Of a stretch of 64,000 nucleotides of DNA, positions 47,346 through 58,136 are shown piece by piece; the stretch's first letter is position 1; each line of letters begins with the position of its first letter. Source of the DNA: Scheffersomyces stipitis CBS 6054. Taxonomy: Eukaryota > Ascomycota > Pichiomycetes > Serinales > Debaryomycetaceae. The notes beneath the pieces were generated by a model that saw only the letters and a program-made list of their open reading frames with translations, did no database searches and was not told the origin of the DNA. Position numbers and translations under genes: made by a program. The DNA is taken from positions 930,001 through 994,000 of the forward strand of contig NC_009043.1 in NCBI RefSeq assembly GCF_000209165.1, in the 5' to 3' direction.

Positions 47346-49479
47346 TTATGAATATGCGGGGCTAATTGATATAACAATGCTGTTTGGGTAAATGTTTCTA
47401 CGATAATAAGACTGTGATTTACGAGGCGAAACCAAAGACTGGATAACACGGTGACGTTGAAGTTACGGTTGTGGCTGGCTCTAGAAACGTAAACCGATGG
47501 TTGAAAGCAATAGCAAAGTAAGAAGCAAAACTACAATTCGTATGTCCTGCGATAATGTGGGGGTTGTGCCTTCATTTTATAACTTACAGAAGGTGCATGT
47601 GCAAAAACGGGAGCGATGGCATTTTGGTTGCACATCCACCCTGTCCTAACGGGAATGGCAATAAGTGGACCTTAACTCACTGTATGGAGTTTGGGTGGGA
47701 ACTAAATTGATCTATACCTACAGGCTTCCGACATAGTAGCAGAAAGGTGGGGACTTTTGTTGGACAAGTTTCAATAGAGGAGATGCGGCAGGAAGATCGA
47801 ACAAATTTCAGTTGCAATTGTTGTCCTAATGGGGGAATTTGATTTTCATGTGAAACTGTACTGATCACTGTTGCATCTGGCGCCTGCATGGGACCCTTCC
47901 TCCGTTAGAATTGGAGCCTAAAATGAGAACATTGTGGAAAGTTTAAGTTTGAAAGTAACTGGACATTACGGCCGATGGTTAGAGTAGTTGTGGCACTATT
48001 GTCGATGCTGGTTGCGAAATCTTTTGAGTAATTGAGCTCTTCGTTATCCTTTTCTCCTTGCCTATATTTCTATGGCGGCCGGAGTTCTCGCAAAAAAGTT
48101 CATGCAGGCGAACTTTTCGTATACTCCCCACAATTCGCAGTCTGAACACGCTTCCAGGTCGTCGCTATTATTTTCGCCTAGCCACCATTGGATAACTGGA
48201 GATGGGGCATTTCACATGCATATCTATGGAATCTAGAATGCTAAGGGGACGGAGTGTCAACGTTGTCTAAGTGCATTCCCAAATGCAAGTCCTGGTTCTG
48301 GTCTTGTTTTATCGATTCTGCTCTCTGCAATTAGCTTTTCATTTCAAAAAAATACCTCCCTTAACGAAAATTATGGAACCTTAAGTTTCTTTGAGTTCTT
48401 CGATCTGGTTGTCGCTGAGCGCTTGAATTTGTGCGTCTGTTGCTGAAAATATGCCCCAATTGCAAAAAATATCATTCCAATCTCGAAAATGTATACATAG
48501 TAAAGTATGATCCTCCTCAGGACTCTTGAGTAGAAGAATATTGATCCTCGATTTTAGTGATAGAAAAAGTTTTTAGTTTCTTAAGGAGTTATGGTGTAAG
48601 ATTTACACAATGCAAATACATAACATTGTGCTGTAAGATGACGGAAACAAGTTTGAGCGATATTCTTATCGAGAGTTTAAAGTCACCGAACAGAAATTGT
48701 TACAAAAAGACAAACTCAACAGAGAAGAAGCTATACGTTGGGGCGGCGACATTTATATAGAGGCATCTACATACGTACACGAGTTTGCTCTTTCTGGAGA
48801 TGTATAGAAGTTAGAAAGTTCATCAATGTCGAAGTCTGCTGGACTTTTGTCAAGTAAGAGCACCACACAAATGGACTTTGTTTGCAAGTGAGGCCATCCA
48901 TTTGAAACAGCTTATCCGCTCTAATGGGGCCATCATAACTTTGAAAGCCAAGCTCTTCTCTGGAGTGAGGAGGCATCCTGATAAGACGGGTGAATTCAAG
49001 TCTAGTTCTGTCTCAAGCAAAACCTACACGTCGAGTCTTTATTCTATGAAATCCCATTGCATAGAAGTTTGCATTTTTTTTTTTTCATATGGTGGTGCTC
49101 GTTGTATTTCACGAAGATGCCCACTATTTTCTGTGTCAAGTGTATCAACTGCATTCTTGTTCCTTATTAGGTTCCGTTCCTGATTAGTGGGGCAGTTCTC
49201 ACAACAATGCCCCTCCTCTAATATTTATTCTAGCACACAATAAATTCAACTAGAATAAACTTTTTTGACTTAACAGGCGTTGACCGTTGACTAGATCGCT
49301 TATCACAAGCAGAACGGTTATTTTCCTCACCGATATGTCCGCACGTAGTATATCTTATTACATAGTGATCTCTAAATCAGTTTACTTTTCACATGCATGT
49401 GTTGGTACTGACAATCCTGACAATAAAATCAAGGCATTACCATACAGGCTACCCTGGTGTATTGTTGGTCTCTTACAAC
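47346..49479. promoter_or_regulatory. 2.1-kb region upstream of CYP52
   Basis: No gene is supported. CATGTG-type motifs occur at ~47590 and ~49392, and T-runs at 49074-49085. CYP52 genes of other yeasts are controlled by CATGTG-like alkane-response elements, so the motifs are of interest but weak. Short ORFs at 48557-49523 lack family features. It also holds the 3' flank of VPS41. Confidence 0.4.
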
Positions 49480-52400
49480 CTAGGCATATGATAATTCATC
49501 CACTATTTGTCGTAAATGACTGAGTTTGTCCTCATGATTAGTGTACACCTTCACATCTGTAGATCCAACAATCTCACGTTCTAAGCGAAACTCAGTTGCC
49601 AGGGAGTTAGCACTCCGTAGCATGAGAATTGTTTCAAAACTGCTGATCAACTCTTGCATCCCCACATGGTCTATCTCAACCTCGAAACCTTGTAGTTTTC
49701 TTTCTCGATATGTCCTAGAGACATCCTCCAGTTGTTTCCAAATAATGCGCAAAATCAACTGATTTAGAAGTAGATTTAAATCGTTATTATTCGAAAACTG
49801 AATTATAGATTTGTTAAGCCCGCTAACCTTGACATTTTTGGGCATTCTCTTAAGTATGGTGATGGGATCGTAAAATGAGTTTGATCTTTCGTCAGAGTTC
49901 TCTATAAGTGCTTTTATAAATACCGGCTTTTCCATTGAATAGTCAAGCAAGATATTCCACGCTTCTCTGTCGTTCTGATTCTTCGCAAACGCTATAGCTT
50001 TTATTGGATCTTCTAGTTTGTTGATGATCAACATCAAAGCCTTTCTGTTTTCGCCAATTTTTCCAAGTAGGTAAACCAATTCCTCCGTAAAATCATTACT
50101 TTCACATAGTTCGATGGCCCTGGCAATATCATATCCACTATGCTTGGTCAAGAATGGAAGCAATAGACTTCTATTGTATTGTGCATAATATTTGATTCTC
50201 TCATTACCGAATTGCAGCGTCGCAAATTCGTCGACCTGGTTCAATTTCTCCAAATAGAAATAGTTCATGAAATCCATATGGTGCTCTTTAAACAAATGGA
50301 TTAGCTCGTGGGGCGGGAAATCGTGTCGCTGCTCCACAAATATATCCACTACGTCGGCCAACCTCTTTTCAAGTACATTGATTGGTAATGTGTTCAATTC
50401 AGCACCATCAAACCTTATTTGAATCATTTGTGGTACATTTTCAATGAAATTGGATAGTATTTGGTTTTCGGAAACAAACTTGATAATGTTGGCATCTTTC
50501 AAGATTATCAAATGTGGTACAGCTCTGATATTATCGTCTGTCTTTATGCATAGGTCAACTAGACTTCGTCTTAATGTCTCGTTGTCGGACTGCTGTTCAA
50601 GCAATTCTTCTAACTTCGATTGTAGGTTCTTGAAATTGTAAAGTTCCATATCCCATTTCTCAATTAGCTCATGAAATTTTGTGACGTCTTCGATAACCCA
50701 GAACTCAAGAATACGTTGATATATCTCTGTTGGGATATTGAGAGCTGCCGTTGTTGGAATTATTTCTGTCAATTCTCTGATATGACCAGTTTCTATGAAT
50801 ATGTTGGACCACGTAATCCATTGCTCTATGATTTCTTTGACGTATTTATCGTGGACCTTCTCAACACCATTTTCGATAGCATCTATACTCTTGGAATCGA
50901 GTTCATGTAAATCGCTGAGATCAATATACAACAACTTATTCAAGAATTCTTGGGCCTGTTGCCAGTTGTTGGCTTTGATTAAGTTGTCTACATACTGAAT
51001 TCCAAAATTCATACGTCTTGAAGGCGATTCTAGATGTTCACTTATTTCCCAGGCTTCGTAGTACTTCTCCCTTTCCAAAAACCATGCCAATCTGTCACTC
51101 AATTGTAGTTCTTCTGCTATGACTCCATCTCTCGCACAAATTATAAAGTACTTGGGAACAGTTTCGATATGCATACCTAGTAAAAAGTCGTTCAATCCAA
51201 GTCCAGCAATATTCTTTAAACCCAACTCTTCTTCATACTCAACTTCTCCATTAGTAGAGTTGATCAATTTTATATCTGGATTTGGATATTCTCTCTTTCC
51301 TGTTTCCTCATCAGTAGTAGGAGGCTCATAGGTGAGAACCATCCAAAGGTCATCTTTAAAACTAGAAATTCCACTGATGAGCACATCTAGCTTGAAGATA
51401 TGCTCAATTTCAACTTTTTTTTCTTGCACTGCTCTAAAGGATATGCTAGCTGTCGAAGGTAAGATCTTACTCATAGACGATGAAGCTATAGTGCCGTCTT
51501 CTTCTGTTTTTAACGATACCCTTAACGACCATATGTAATTACCCCAGCCTATTATGATTCTATCAATCTCTGGAAAGGCAACTCTGGGCCAGTAAAGGTC
51601 ACTTCGAGGAGAATCTTCTGGTTTATCGATAACACAGATGATCTGGCGATTTGCTAAGTGGCATACGGTTACACCTTTGTCATTCATCCAAAGTACGAGA
51701 TCGTCTATAAGCTGAATAGACACTATTGGACCCATATCTTGTTCTAGAACAATATCAGATCTCTTTCCTAACCAACTTCTTGTCGAATAGATCACTTTGC
51801 CACTCATACCTCCAGATATAAAGCTTCTAGTCCTATAGTAGTTACGGTCTAGGACTATGGCATGAACAGGCCTCTGGAAATCATGAGCTACAATATCCTT
51901 TTCATCACGAATAGAGCCTATCACTACAGTTCCGTCCATCGACGCTGTGGCAAAGTATACACCGTCGGTGTATATGCAAAGTACGGAAGCTCTGTGTGCC
52001 TTAAATGTCCGCACAACAGTGAAGTCTGGCTTGGTAATACAGACAATGCCTGAATGGGTAGCAAACAAAAAGTACGACTCATGGAATGTGCAAGTCGATA
52101 CGGGATCCTTGTTGAAGAAATTGGGTGGTAATTGGTTCAAGCGAGTATACTTCAATTTTGGTGCTTCATCGTCTTCATCATCACTTTCGTGTTCTTCGTC
52201 TGCGGAATCTTCGTTTGTATGTGAACTTTTATATATTCCTTCAGAATCTTCTATATTGCCATTATTCTCTTCTTCCCCTCCTTCGTTCGTAAGTTCATGT
52301 CCCTTTTCAGTGACTTCTTCATTGTTTTGTTTAACTGGTTCTTGTTTTTCTTGTGCTTCTTCAATAGATTCTACAGCTGCATTTAATGTTTTATGAGAGT

Positions 52401-52482
52401 CTCCATCCTCTTCAATTGGATTTCCAGAAGAGTCATCGTTGATTTTTGGACCATGAATCGGTATCTGATCACCATTTTCCAT
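49480..52482 (-). CDS. VPS41: HOPS complex subunit Vps41
   Basis: A 1,000-residue protein of the vacuole tethering complex HOPS and of AP-3 vesicle docking. The first ~90 residues are acidic (GIYKSSHTNEDSADEEHESD). A beta-propeller (WD40-like) domain follows (~110-470) with KLKYTRLNQLPPNFF, FKAHRASVLCIYTDGVYFAT and ASMDGTVVIGSI. Then comes an alpha-solenoid/clathrin-repeat region to the end, with LLPFLTKHSGYDIARAIELC and YLLGKIGENRKALMLIINKL. Length equals yeast Vps41 (992). The C-terminal RING seen in animals is absent, as in S. cerevisiae. It is divergent from TFB5. Confidence 0.92.
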   Translation of the reverse strand: MENGDQIPIHGPKINDDSSGNPIEEDGDSHKTLNAAVESIEEAQEKQEPVKQNNEEVTEKGHELTNEGGEEENNGNIEDSEGIYKSSHTNEDSADEEHESDDEDDEAPKLKYTRLNQLPPNFFNKDPVSTCTFHESYFLFATHSGIVCITKPDFTVVRTFKAHRASVLCIYTDGVYFATASMDGTVVIGSIRDEKDIVAHDFQRPVHAIVLDRNYYRTRSFISGGMSGKVIYSTRSWLGKRSDIVLEQDMGPIVSIQLIDDLVLWMNDKGVTVCHLANRQIICVIDKPEDSPRSDLYWPRVAFPEIDRIIIGWGNYIWSLRVSLKTEEDGTIASSSMSKILPSTASISFRAVQEKKVEIEHIFKLDVLISGISSFKDDLWMVLTYEPPTTDEETGKREYPNPDIKLINSTNGEVEYEEELGLKNIAGLGLNDFLLGMHIETVPKYFIICARDGVIAEELQLSDRLAWFLEREKYYEAWEISEHLESPSRRMNFGIQYVDNLIKANNWQQAQEFLNKLLYIDLSDLHELDSKSIDAIENGVEKVHDKYVKEIIEQWITWSNIFIETGHIRELTEIIPTTAALNIPTEIYQRILEFWVIEDVTKFHELIEKWDMELYNFKNLQSKLEELLEQQSDNETLRRSLVDLCIKTDDNIRAVPHLIILKDANIIKFVSENQILSNFIENVPQMIQIRFDGAELNTLPINVLEKRLADVVDIFVEQRHDFPPHELIHLFKEHHMDFMNYFYLEKLNQVDEFATLQFGNERIKYYAQYNRSLLLPFLTKHSGYDIARAIELCESNDFTEELVYLLGKIGENRKALMLIINKLEDPIKAIAFAKNQNDREAWNILLDYSMEKPVFIKALIENSDERSNSFYDPITILKRMPKNVKVSGLNKSIIQFSNNNDLNLLLNQLILRIIWKQLEDVSRTYRERKLQGFEVEIDHVGMQELISSFETILMLRSANSLATEFRLEREIVGSTDVKVYTNHEDKLSHLRQIVDELSYA

Positions 52483-52678
52483 ATTCCTGATTGCTTATTT
52501 TTATTTAGTGCTACTAGAAAGATATACTATTGAATATCTTAATACATTCTGTACTCATGTCTGAAAACACAAAATCGGTCGCACTACTTCTACGAGATTG
52601 TATAGAATATGAGATTTTGCGATTTATGAAAAGTTTCCATCTTTATGTTGATTCTTCTTTACTGCTTTCAAATTCAAA

Positions 52679-52891
52679 ATGGTAACAGCAGTCAAGGGTG
52701 TTCTTGTGCTGTGTGATCCGTCCATCAGAGCATTGATCCTAGAAATTGACAACAAGAGCCCAGGAATCGTCTTGGAAGAAATGGACGATACCCATCTTCT
52801 CATCAAACTGGACAAGATCAAAATCGTCAAAGATGAGTTGAACAACCTTTTATCCAAAAATATCTACAATCCGTTTGAGGAAGAACAGTAG
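52679..52891 (+). CDS. TFB5: TFIIH subunit Tfb5
   Basis: A 70-residue protein, the smallest TFIIH core subunit, needed for nucleotide excision repair through its partner Tfb2. CDPSIRALILEID, GIVLEEMDDTHLLI and LLSKNIYNPFEEEQ match S. cerevisiae Tfb5 (72 residues), which ends NIYNPMDEEENQ. The CTG codon 11 (52709-52711) sits at a polar position (Gln in S. cerevisiae, Glu in human), which supports Ser decoding. It lies between VPS41 (divergent, 196 bp) and COG3 (convergent, 97 bp). Confidence 0.95.
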   Translation: MVTAVKGVLVLCDPSIRALILEIDNKSPGIVLEEMDDTHLLIKLDKIKIVKDELNNLLSKNIYNPFEEEQ

Positions 52892-52988
52892 TTCGCAAGT
52901 TAGTATTTCTTACAGATATTATAAGTGTTGTGAGTCATTGGTATTACTTGTTTTTGAAAATCAGTAGGCAATTTTTGTTCTACACTTC

Positions 52989-55691
52989 CTATACATCTTT
53001 TTCACTGCTGAATCCGTTGGATGCGGGCAATGTTTCTTCAGCAGCCTTTCCATCTTCGATTTCTCTGTTTGGTTCAACTCCATTTTCAACTGGTTCCGGC
53101 TCTTCTTCATGAATAGTTTCGGGCATCGGAGTTGATGCCTCTTCCTGTTGCTCTTGTAAAGACACTCCAGGTGAAGCTCCAGGAGATTCTCCTAACGAAA
53201 CCGCACGTCTCACAGTGTCAGGCTTCTCTTCAAGGTCCAAGTCTTTCAAGATATCTTCATTGAAATCCAAATTAACTAGGTTCTGTGCAAGGTCCAGTTC
53301 GTACAAATTGTTGACCAAGTCATTGACAAAGCCATATAGAGTATCCACTTCCATGATATCGTCAAATTGTTTTCGTTGTTCGTAATTGAGCTTGTCGAGG
53401 TCTTCAGTGAATACCTTATAGAAATTCTCGTATGTAGCAACAATCAAATTGCTCAAACTGTACATCAAGAACTCGACAATTCCCGAGTTGTTGATATAGA
53501 TCTTGATCTGTGTAAAATAGTTGGGAATCTTAATGATCAAATTGTCTTTGAACTCAGCACTCCTTTCCAATGGACGCTGTAAGAATTCTGATTTGTCTTT
53601 GTCTTGAGCCTTAAAGAGAATTGGTTCACAAATATTGTTTGTAGCCTCCTGTACAAATTCATTTACAGCATTGTTCAATTCCAACTCAATTTCATAGTTG
53701 GCGTCGATCATGTTATTGATGATCTTTGGTACAGTCTTCTTAGCCAATTCGATCAACCCACTGTTATCAAACGTAATTTCTCCATTTCTTAATGATTTCC
53801 AGATGTCAGTCAATCCACTAGTGAAGTCTATAGTGTAATCGTTCCGGGTATACAGAATGTCGAAGTTGTTGATCTGACCTCTCAAGATAATCAAGTTCTG
53901 GAGATAGGCTAATTTGGCATCAATCGTGCCCAAATGGGTCAGTGAAAGTTTATAAAATTCACCCTTCAATAAGATAATACTGGAATGCACGATGTAGTGA
54001 GCAAGATCGTCAAATACCCTTGAATTAATCAATTCGTATATGTTCGACAACAATGTCAATGCCTTACCCAAAGGCAAGTATACGTCCTTAAAAAGATTGT
54101 CAGCATAGTCAACATCTAATGGATGTACTTGTTCGATGCTCTCAGTAGATTTGTCATTAATGCTTGAACGCTTTCTTCTATTTCCAATCTTCAAATCTTC
54201 GGGCCTGGGTTTGAATTTCACTAAGGTGTCATCAACATAACGTTGGATTCTAAAGATCAATCTTGTTTGAACATCTTCAAGAATTGGTTGAAATAAAAAC
54301 TCGTAGTTGATCGAGCCACGACGGTCGAGGTCGGGAACAACACTGCTGTTGTCAATCAATATAGAGTCTTCGTCTTCGAATTCATAGTACTTCTGTAACA
54401 ATGTTGCAAGTTGGCAAAGGTTGGAAATGTTCACTTCTCGTAACACTAGCTGTCTTATGCTGTCATAAAGTGGGTCTAATACGTTCTTGAGGAATTGATA
54501 AAGTTCCTCATTGATGAAGGATGGAATAGATTCTCCTTCAGAAATAAAGAACCTTTTGAATAATGTGACTTCCTTTTCTACAGCATTTTTGAAAAACGAA
54601 ATCTGATCTTGACTGATTTGAACCAAGTCTGTACCGCTATAGTTTTGACTGAATAACTTTTGGATGGTCGAGTTGTTGTTGATATACATGTTTAGCAAAT
54701 GTAATCGAATCTTGAAGTAGTTGTTTAATACATCATTTAATAATCCTTTGTATTCTTCATGCCCCGGAACTCTGATAATGATTTCCGTAATCAACTCCTT
54801 AAAGGCTTCTCCATTGAATTGCAAGTAGTTGTTAAACTCGTTGTAGAGAAGCAAGTCAATGGTAATGTTAGACTTCTTTTTCTGGTCCTGATCTTTGAGT
54901 TTTCGCAATAGCCCCTCTGATATTCCTCGCAATTCATTATTCTCATACGACTTGATCAAAGTTAAGCCCCTGGTGAGGCACTGTCTAAACCTGCTTTCAT
55001 ATAATTCTACATCTTTGAACAGAGGATGTTGGTGGATGAATATGATAGACTCTTCTAATTGCTGAAGTATATCGCTCTTGAAGAACTGTCTACGATGGTT
55101 TAGCAAGTGCGAGCCTGACTTCGACAAGTTCTTCGTGATTTTTTCCAAGTTTTCGTAATGTTTAAGGTAGTTCTCGATCTGTTTGAATTTGTTAGTGTAT
55201 GTCACTTGAAGGCTCAACAACTCGCTAGAGACTTTGTCAAAATCTTGAGTTTCATGGGAGATCTGGTCATACTTGGCCATCAACGTGCCAACTGAGTTCA
55301 ATAGTCCGTCTGTTTCGTCGATAAACTCAGCGATCTGCGATTGGTTAACCAGAACGTTGTACTGGAAATTCAAGATTTCGTCCAGACGTAAGTCCAGAAT
55401 AGCTTCTATAGTTTCCTGCTTCAACAAACAGTCGTAATTGTACTTTTCGATATATTCGTGCCATATAAGAGCGGACTCCTTAGTATCAAAAGGATACATA
55501 AATTGGTTGAATTGCGGCGTTTCCTTTTGCTCAACTCTTGTCTCAGTCTGACTTGTGAAAGACTTGGATCGAGCTAGTCTGAAAGTCGTGGGAGTCGTAG
55601 CCAGAGTTCCGAGATTGAGGTTGTCCTCCTGGTACTTCGGCACATCCACGGCAATCTTCTGAACTATAGACTTGCTTCTTCCGCGCGGCAT
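52989..55691 (-). CDS. COG3: COG complex subunit 3 (Cog3/Sec34)
   Basis: A 900-residue subunit of the conserved oligomeric Golgi tethering complex, which retains Golgi glycosyltransferases. The N-terminal ~60 residues are basic and Ser/Thr-rich. The COG3/Sec34 domain starts with ALIWHEYIEKYNYDCLLKQ, followed by the coiled-coil part (FIDETDGLLNSVGTLMAKYD) and LSKSGSHLLNHRRQFFKSDI. The rest is helical with SINYEFLFQPILEDVQTRLI. The acidic C-terminal ~70 residues (EEEPEPVENGVEPNREIED) look disordered. S. cerevisiae Cog3 is 801 residues; the extra length is at the two ends. Confidence 0.9.
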   Translation of the reverse strand: MPRGRSKSIVQKIAVDVPKYQEDNLNLGTLATTPTTFRLARSKSFTSQTETRVEQKETPQFNQFMYPFDTKESALIWHEYIEKYNYDCLLKQETIEAILDLRLDEILNFQYNVLVNQSQIAEFIDETDGLLNSVGTLMAKYDQISHETQDFDKVSSELLSLQVTYTNKFKQIENYLKHYENLEKITKNLSKSGSHLLNHRRQFFKSDILQQLEESIIFIHQHPLFKDVELYESRFRQCLTRGLTLIKSYENNELRGISEGLLRKLKDQDQKKKSNITIDLLLYNEFNNYLQFNGEAFKELITEIIIRVPGHEEYKGLLNDVLNNYFKIRLHLLNMYINNNSTIQKLFSQNYSGTDLVQISQDQISFFKNAVEKEVTLFKRFFISEGESIPSFINEELYQFLKNVLDPLYDSIRQLVLREVNISNLCQLATLLQKYYEFEDEDSILIDNSSVVPDLDRRGSINYEFLFQPILEDVQTRLIFRIQRYVDDTLVKFKPRPEDLKIGNRRKRSSINDKSTESIEQVHPLDVDYADNLFKDVYLPLGKALTLLSNIYELINSRVFDDLAHYIVHSSIILLKGEFYKLSLTHLGTIDAKLAYLQNLIILRGQINNFDILYTRNDYTIDFTSGLTDIWKSLRNGEITFDNSGLIELAKKTVPKIINNMIDANYEIELELNNAVNEFVQEATNNICEPILFKAQDKDKSEFLQRPLERSAEFKDNLIIKIPNYFTQIKIYINNSGIVEFLMYSLSNLIVATYENFYKVFTEDLDKLNYEQRKQFDDIMEVDTLYGFVNDLVNNLYELDLAQNLVNLDFNEDILKDLDLEEKPDTVRRAVSLGESPGASPGVSLQEQQEEASTPMPETIHEEEPEPVENGVEPNREIEDGKAAEETLPASNGFSSEKDV

Positions 55692-56143
55692 GGCTGGGTG
55701 TGAAAGACTATTAGCTTTGATGGAATGGTATTCTTGGGTTGTATATTCCCCACTGAAGTAACAGCGATTCGAATGTACACTTGAATAATTGGTGTGCAGG
55801 AATGAGACTGAAAAATAGGACTCTAATGAAAATTTACTATGGAAGAATCAAACTGAACAATAATGAGAGAATAGAATAGCAACACTTACATATTTGGTTG
55901 GAGAAACGAATTTTATACAAATGAGACTACAGTAGCGTGGAACAAATTGACAAGTCGTAAATATTGTCCCTTTTTTTCCCTGTCTTTGCTGATATCTCAT
56001 TCTGAAGACAATTCTGTGGGCTACGCGTATTTACTTCTACACGTACTTCATATAGTTATCTAGAAGGAATATATTGTCTTCCAGATGATTTCAATATAAC
56101 TCTTTGTATATAACTTTTGAGTTGTCAACGTTATTCGGTCAAT
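55692..56143. promoter_or_regulatory. Divergent promoter between COG3 and MCM10
   Basis: A perfect MluI cell-cycle box ACGCGT lies at 56023-56028, 116 bp before the MCM10 ATG. MCB sites drive G1/S expression of replication genes through MBF. The COG3 side is AT-rich. Confidence 0.6.
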
Positions 56144-57994
56144 ATGAATGAAGTAGTAGATCCGCGAGATGAACATATCGATACCGATGAGATCCTCACC
56201 GAAAGCTCTTCCGACGAACTCAATGATCTTGTCAAGCTGTTTGAAGCCAAGTACGAGGAGCTCAAGAGAAAGAAGGCATTAAAAAAGCTGCGAAATTCAG
56301 CAAACGAACACGTCTCTCACCAACAAAGTAGCAGTATCCTGAATGATCACGAACTTATCAAATCTGCTATGGCACAGGTTGAAACGACTCCACCACCATC
56401 TCCCCAACATAAAACAGCACCATCTCTGAAAAATCTAGTACAGAGTTCATATAAGCCAACTATACCGAAAGTACCTAAAAGTGATGTCAAGGCTTCCAGT
56501 TTTATCAGTAAATTGTACGATGCCAATTTCGCAAGCAAGGCTCAAAGTCTCCAGAAGATCGACTATTCTGAACGGAAATTTGAATTTGACGGAGTTCAGG
56601 AGATCAAGTCTGTAAATATTGAAGCTGATGAAGTAGAGCCTATATCGCGTATGCGTCTAAGAAAGCGATATATCGAACAAAAATCGGTAGAGAAGCTCGT
56701 ATCGGATATCAATGAATTGAAATACCTCCAAGTGGACAAGTTGCTAGCCAAAGTTCACAAGGGTAATAACTACGCTGAACCAATGTATACCAACTGGTGC
56801 TTTGTAGGGTTCGTTGTCAAGAAGTCAGAACCAAAACAGTCCAAAGACAAGAACAAATCCAAGTTCATCAAGCTTTCTGTAGGTAATTTTGTGCGAAGTG
56901 TCGATGTTCTTCTATTTGGTGAAGCTTTTAATCAGTATTGGAAAATTAGTCCTGGAAGCTTGGTATTCATTCTTAATCCTTACATAAGTAAGTACTCTAT
57001 GGGAGAAGGAAATGGCATCAAGACTGGATTCACCTTGCATGTTGCAGGTAATAATACAAATTCAATATTGGAGATTGGTGCTATTCGTGATTATGGCCTA
57101 TGTACTTTTGTGAAAAAGACGGACTATTCCAGATGTTCCAATGTCATTGATGTCCTGAAGTCATCCTTGTGTGATTTCCATCTTGATACAAAATACAGAA
57201 AGAGCAGCAGAATGGAATTGAATGGAAGTGTGATGATGAAGTCTCCACAGAAGAAGAAGGCAGCTGTGTATTTAACCAATGAAGGTGTTCAAGGAAATGG
57301 AGGGTTTATCAGATTCGCTAATGAGAATACTACTTTGTATGAATCTGGAACAGCAAAAATCGATTTAAAAAGATACCACGATCCCCGCATTCTACAAACT
57401 AGTGAAAAGAAGAGGAAAATGAACGACGAAAGAGCCAATCAGTTATTGGAAAGAAGGCTTTCTAAACTTCTGCAAAATTCTGGATTAAGAGCTCTACATT
57501 TAACAAAAGATCAGCATAAAGAGGAAAATTCGGCGAAACACTATGAAATGAAGAATCGTGGATATTCGCACAACATGATCAGCAAGCTCGGCTTCGATCC
57601 TACTACTACGATGGTGAAATCACAAGATGCAAGCTACAAGAGCCCCACAAGGAAAAGACGCGAGCACGAACGAGTCCGAGAATTGTATGAGCTAAGTAAC
57701 TCTAAATCCAAGGAAAGAACCTTGAGAAGTTCAACAGAAGATCAGAAGTCAAAAATTTCAAAGTGGCAGGAAAATATACAAAACTTGAAGCGTTACAAGG
57801 ACAGCATTAACAATTCTCGGGATCCATTCTCTGACTATTCATCCAACACCAAAACTATTTTGCATCTCCAGAAACCAGCAAAGAACCGCGTAATTGATGA
57901 TACTGACTCTTCCAGCGACAATGACGATTTAGATATAGAATTCGATACAGAAGAGATGAAGCAATCATATCTAAATAGAGTTAGACAATCTTGA
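56144..57994 (+). CDS. MCM10: DNA replication initiation protein Mcm10
   Basis: A 616-residue replication factor that binds CMG helicase, ssDNA and DNA polymerase alpha. The ATG at 56144 is the start; nine codons upstream are open but begin with TTG. The N-terminus is coiled-coil-like (LVKLFEAKYEELKRKKALKK). The OB-fold (about 200-320) carries YTNWCFVGFVVKKSEPKQ and SVDVLLFGEAF. The zinc finger follows, C-x10-C-x11-C-x2-H, in YGLCTFVKKTDYSRC and SSLCDFH. LTNEGVQGNGGFIRF follows and is a family block. The tail is basic, with an acidic end (DTDSSSDNDDLDIEFDTEE). An MCB site upstream fits cell-cycle control. Length is close to yeast Mcm10 (571). Confidence 0.92.
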   Translation: MNEVVDPRDEHIDTDEILTESSSDELNDLVKLFEAKYEELKRKKALKKLRNSANEHVSHQQSSSILNDHELIKSAMAQVETTPPPSPQHKTAPSLKNLVQSSYKPTIPKVPKSDVKASSFISKLYDANFASKAQSLQKIDYSERKFEFDGVQEIKSVNIEADEVEPISRMRLRKRYIEQKSVEKLVSDINELKYLQVDKLLAKVHKGNNYAEPMYTNWCFVGFVVKKSEPKQSKDKNKSKFIKLSVGNFVRSVDVLLFGEAFNQYWKISPGSLVFILNPYISKYSMGEGNGIKTGFTLHVAGNNTNSILEIGAIRDYGLCTFVKKTDYSRCSNVIDVLKSSLCDFHLDTKYRKSSRMELNGSVMMKSPQKKKAAVYLTNEGVQGNGGFIRFANENTTLYESGTAKIDLKRYHDPRILQTSEKKRKMNDERANQLLERRLSKLLQNSGLRALHLTKDQHKEENSAKHYEMKNRGYSHNMISKLGFDPTTTMVKSQDASYKSPTRKRREHERVRELYELSNSKSKERTLRSSTEDQKSKISKWQENIQNLKRYKDSINNSRDPFSDYSSNTKTILHLQKPAKNRVIDDTDSSSDNDDLDIEFDTEEMKQSYLNRVRQS

Positions 57995-58136
57995 TGATAA
58001 TTTAATAAAATGAAGATTTGGCATTCATTCAATAGTTTCTAGGTCTATAAATGTACATGTAATGTAAAACTAAATGGGCTAACAGATGCCATAAGGGCTA
58101 GAACACCTCGCAGTACTTCAGTGAATCTGGCTCCAA

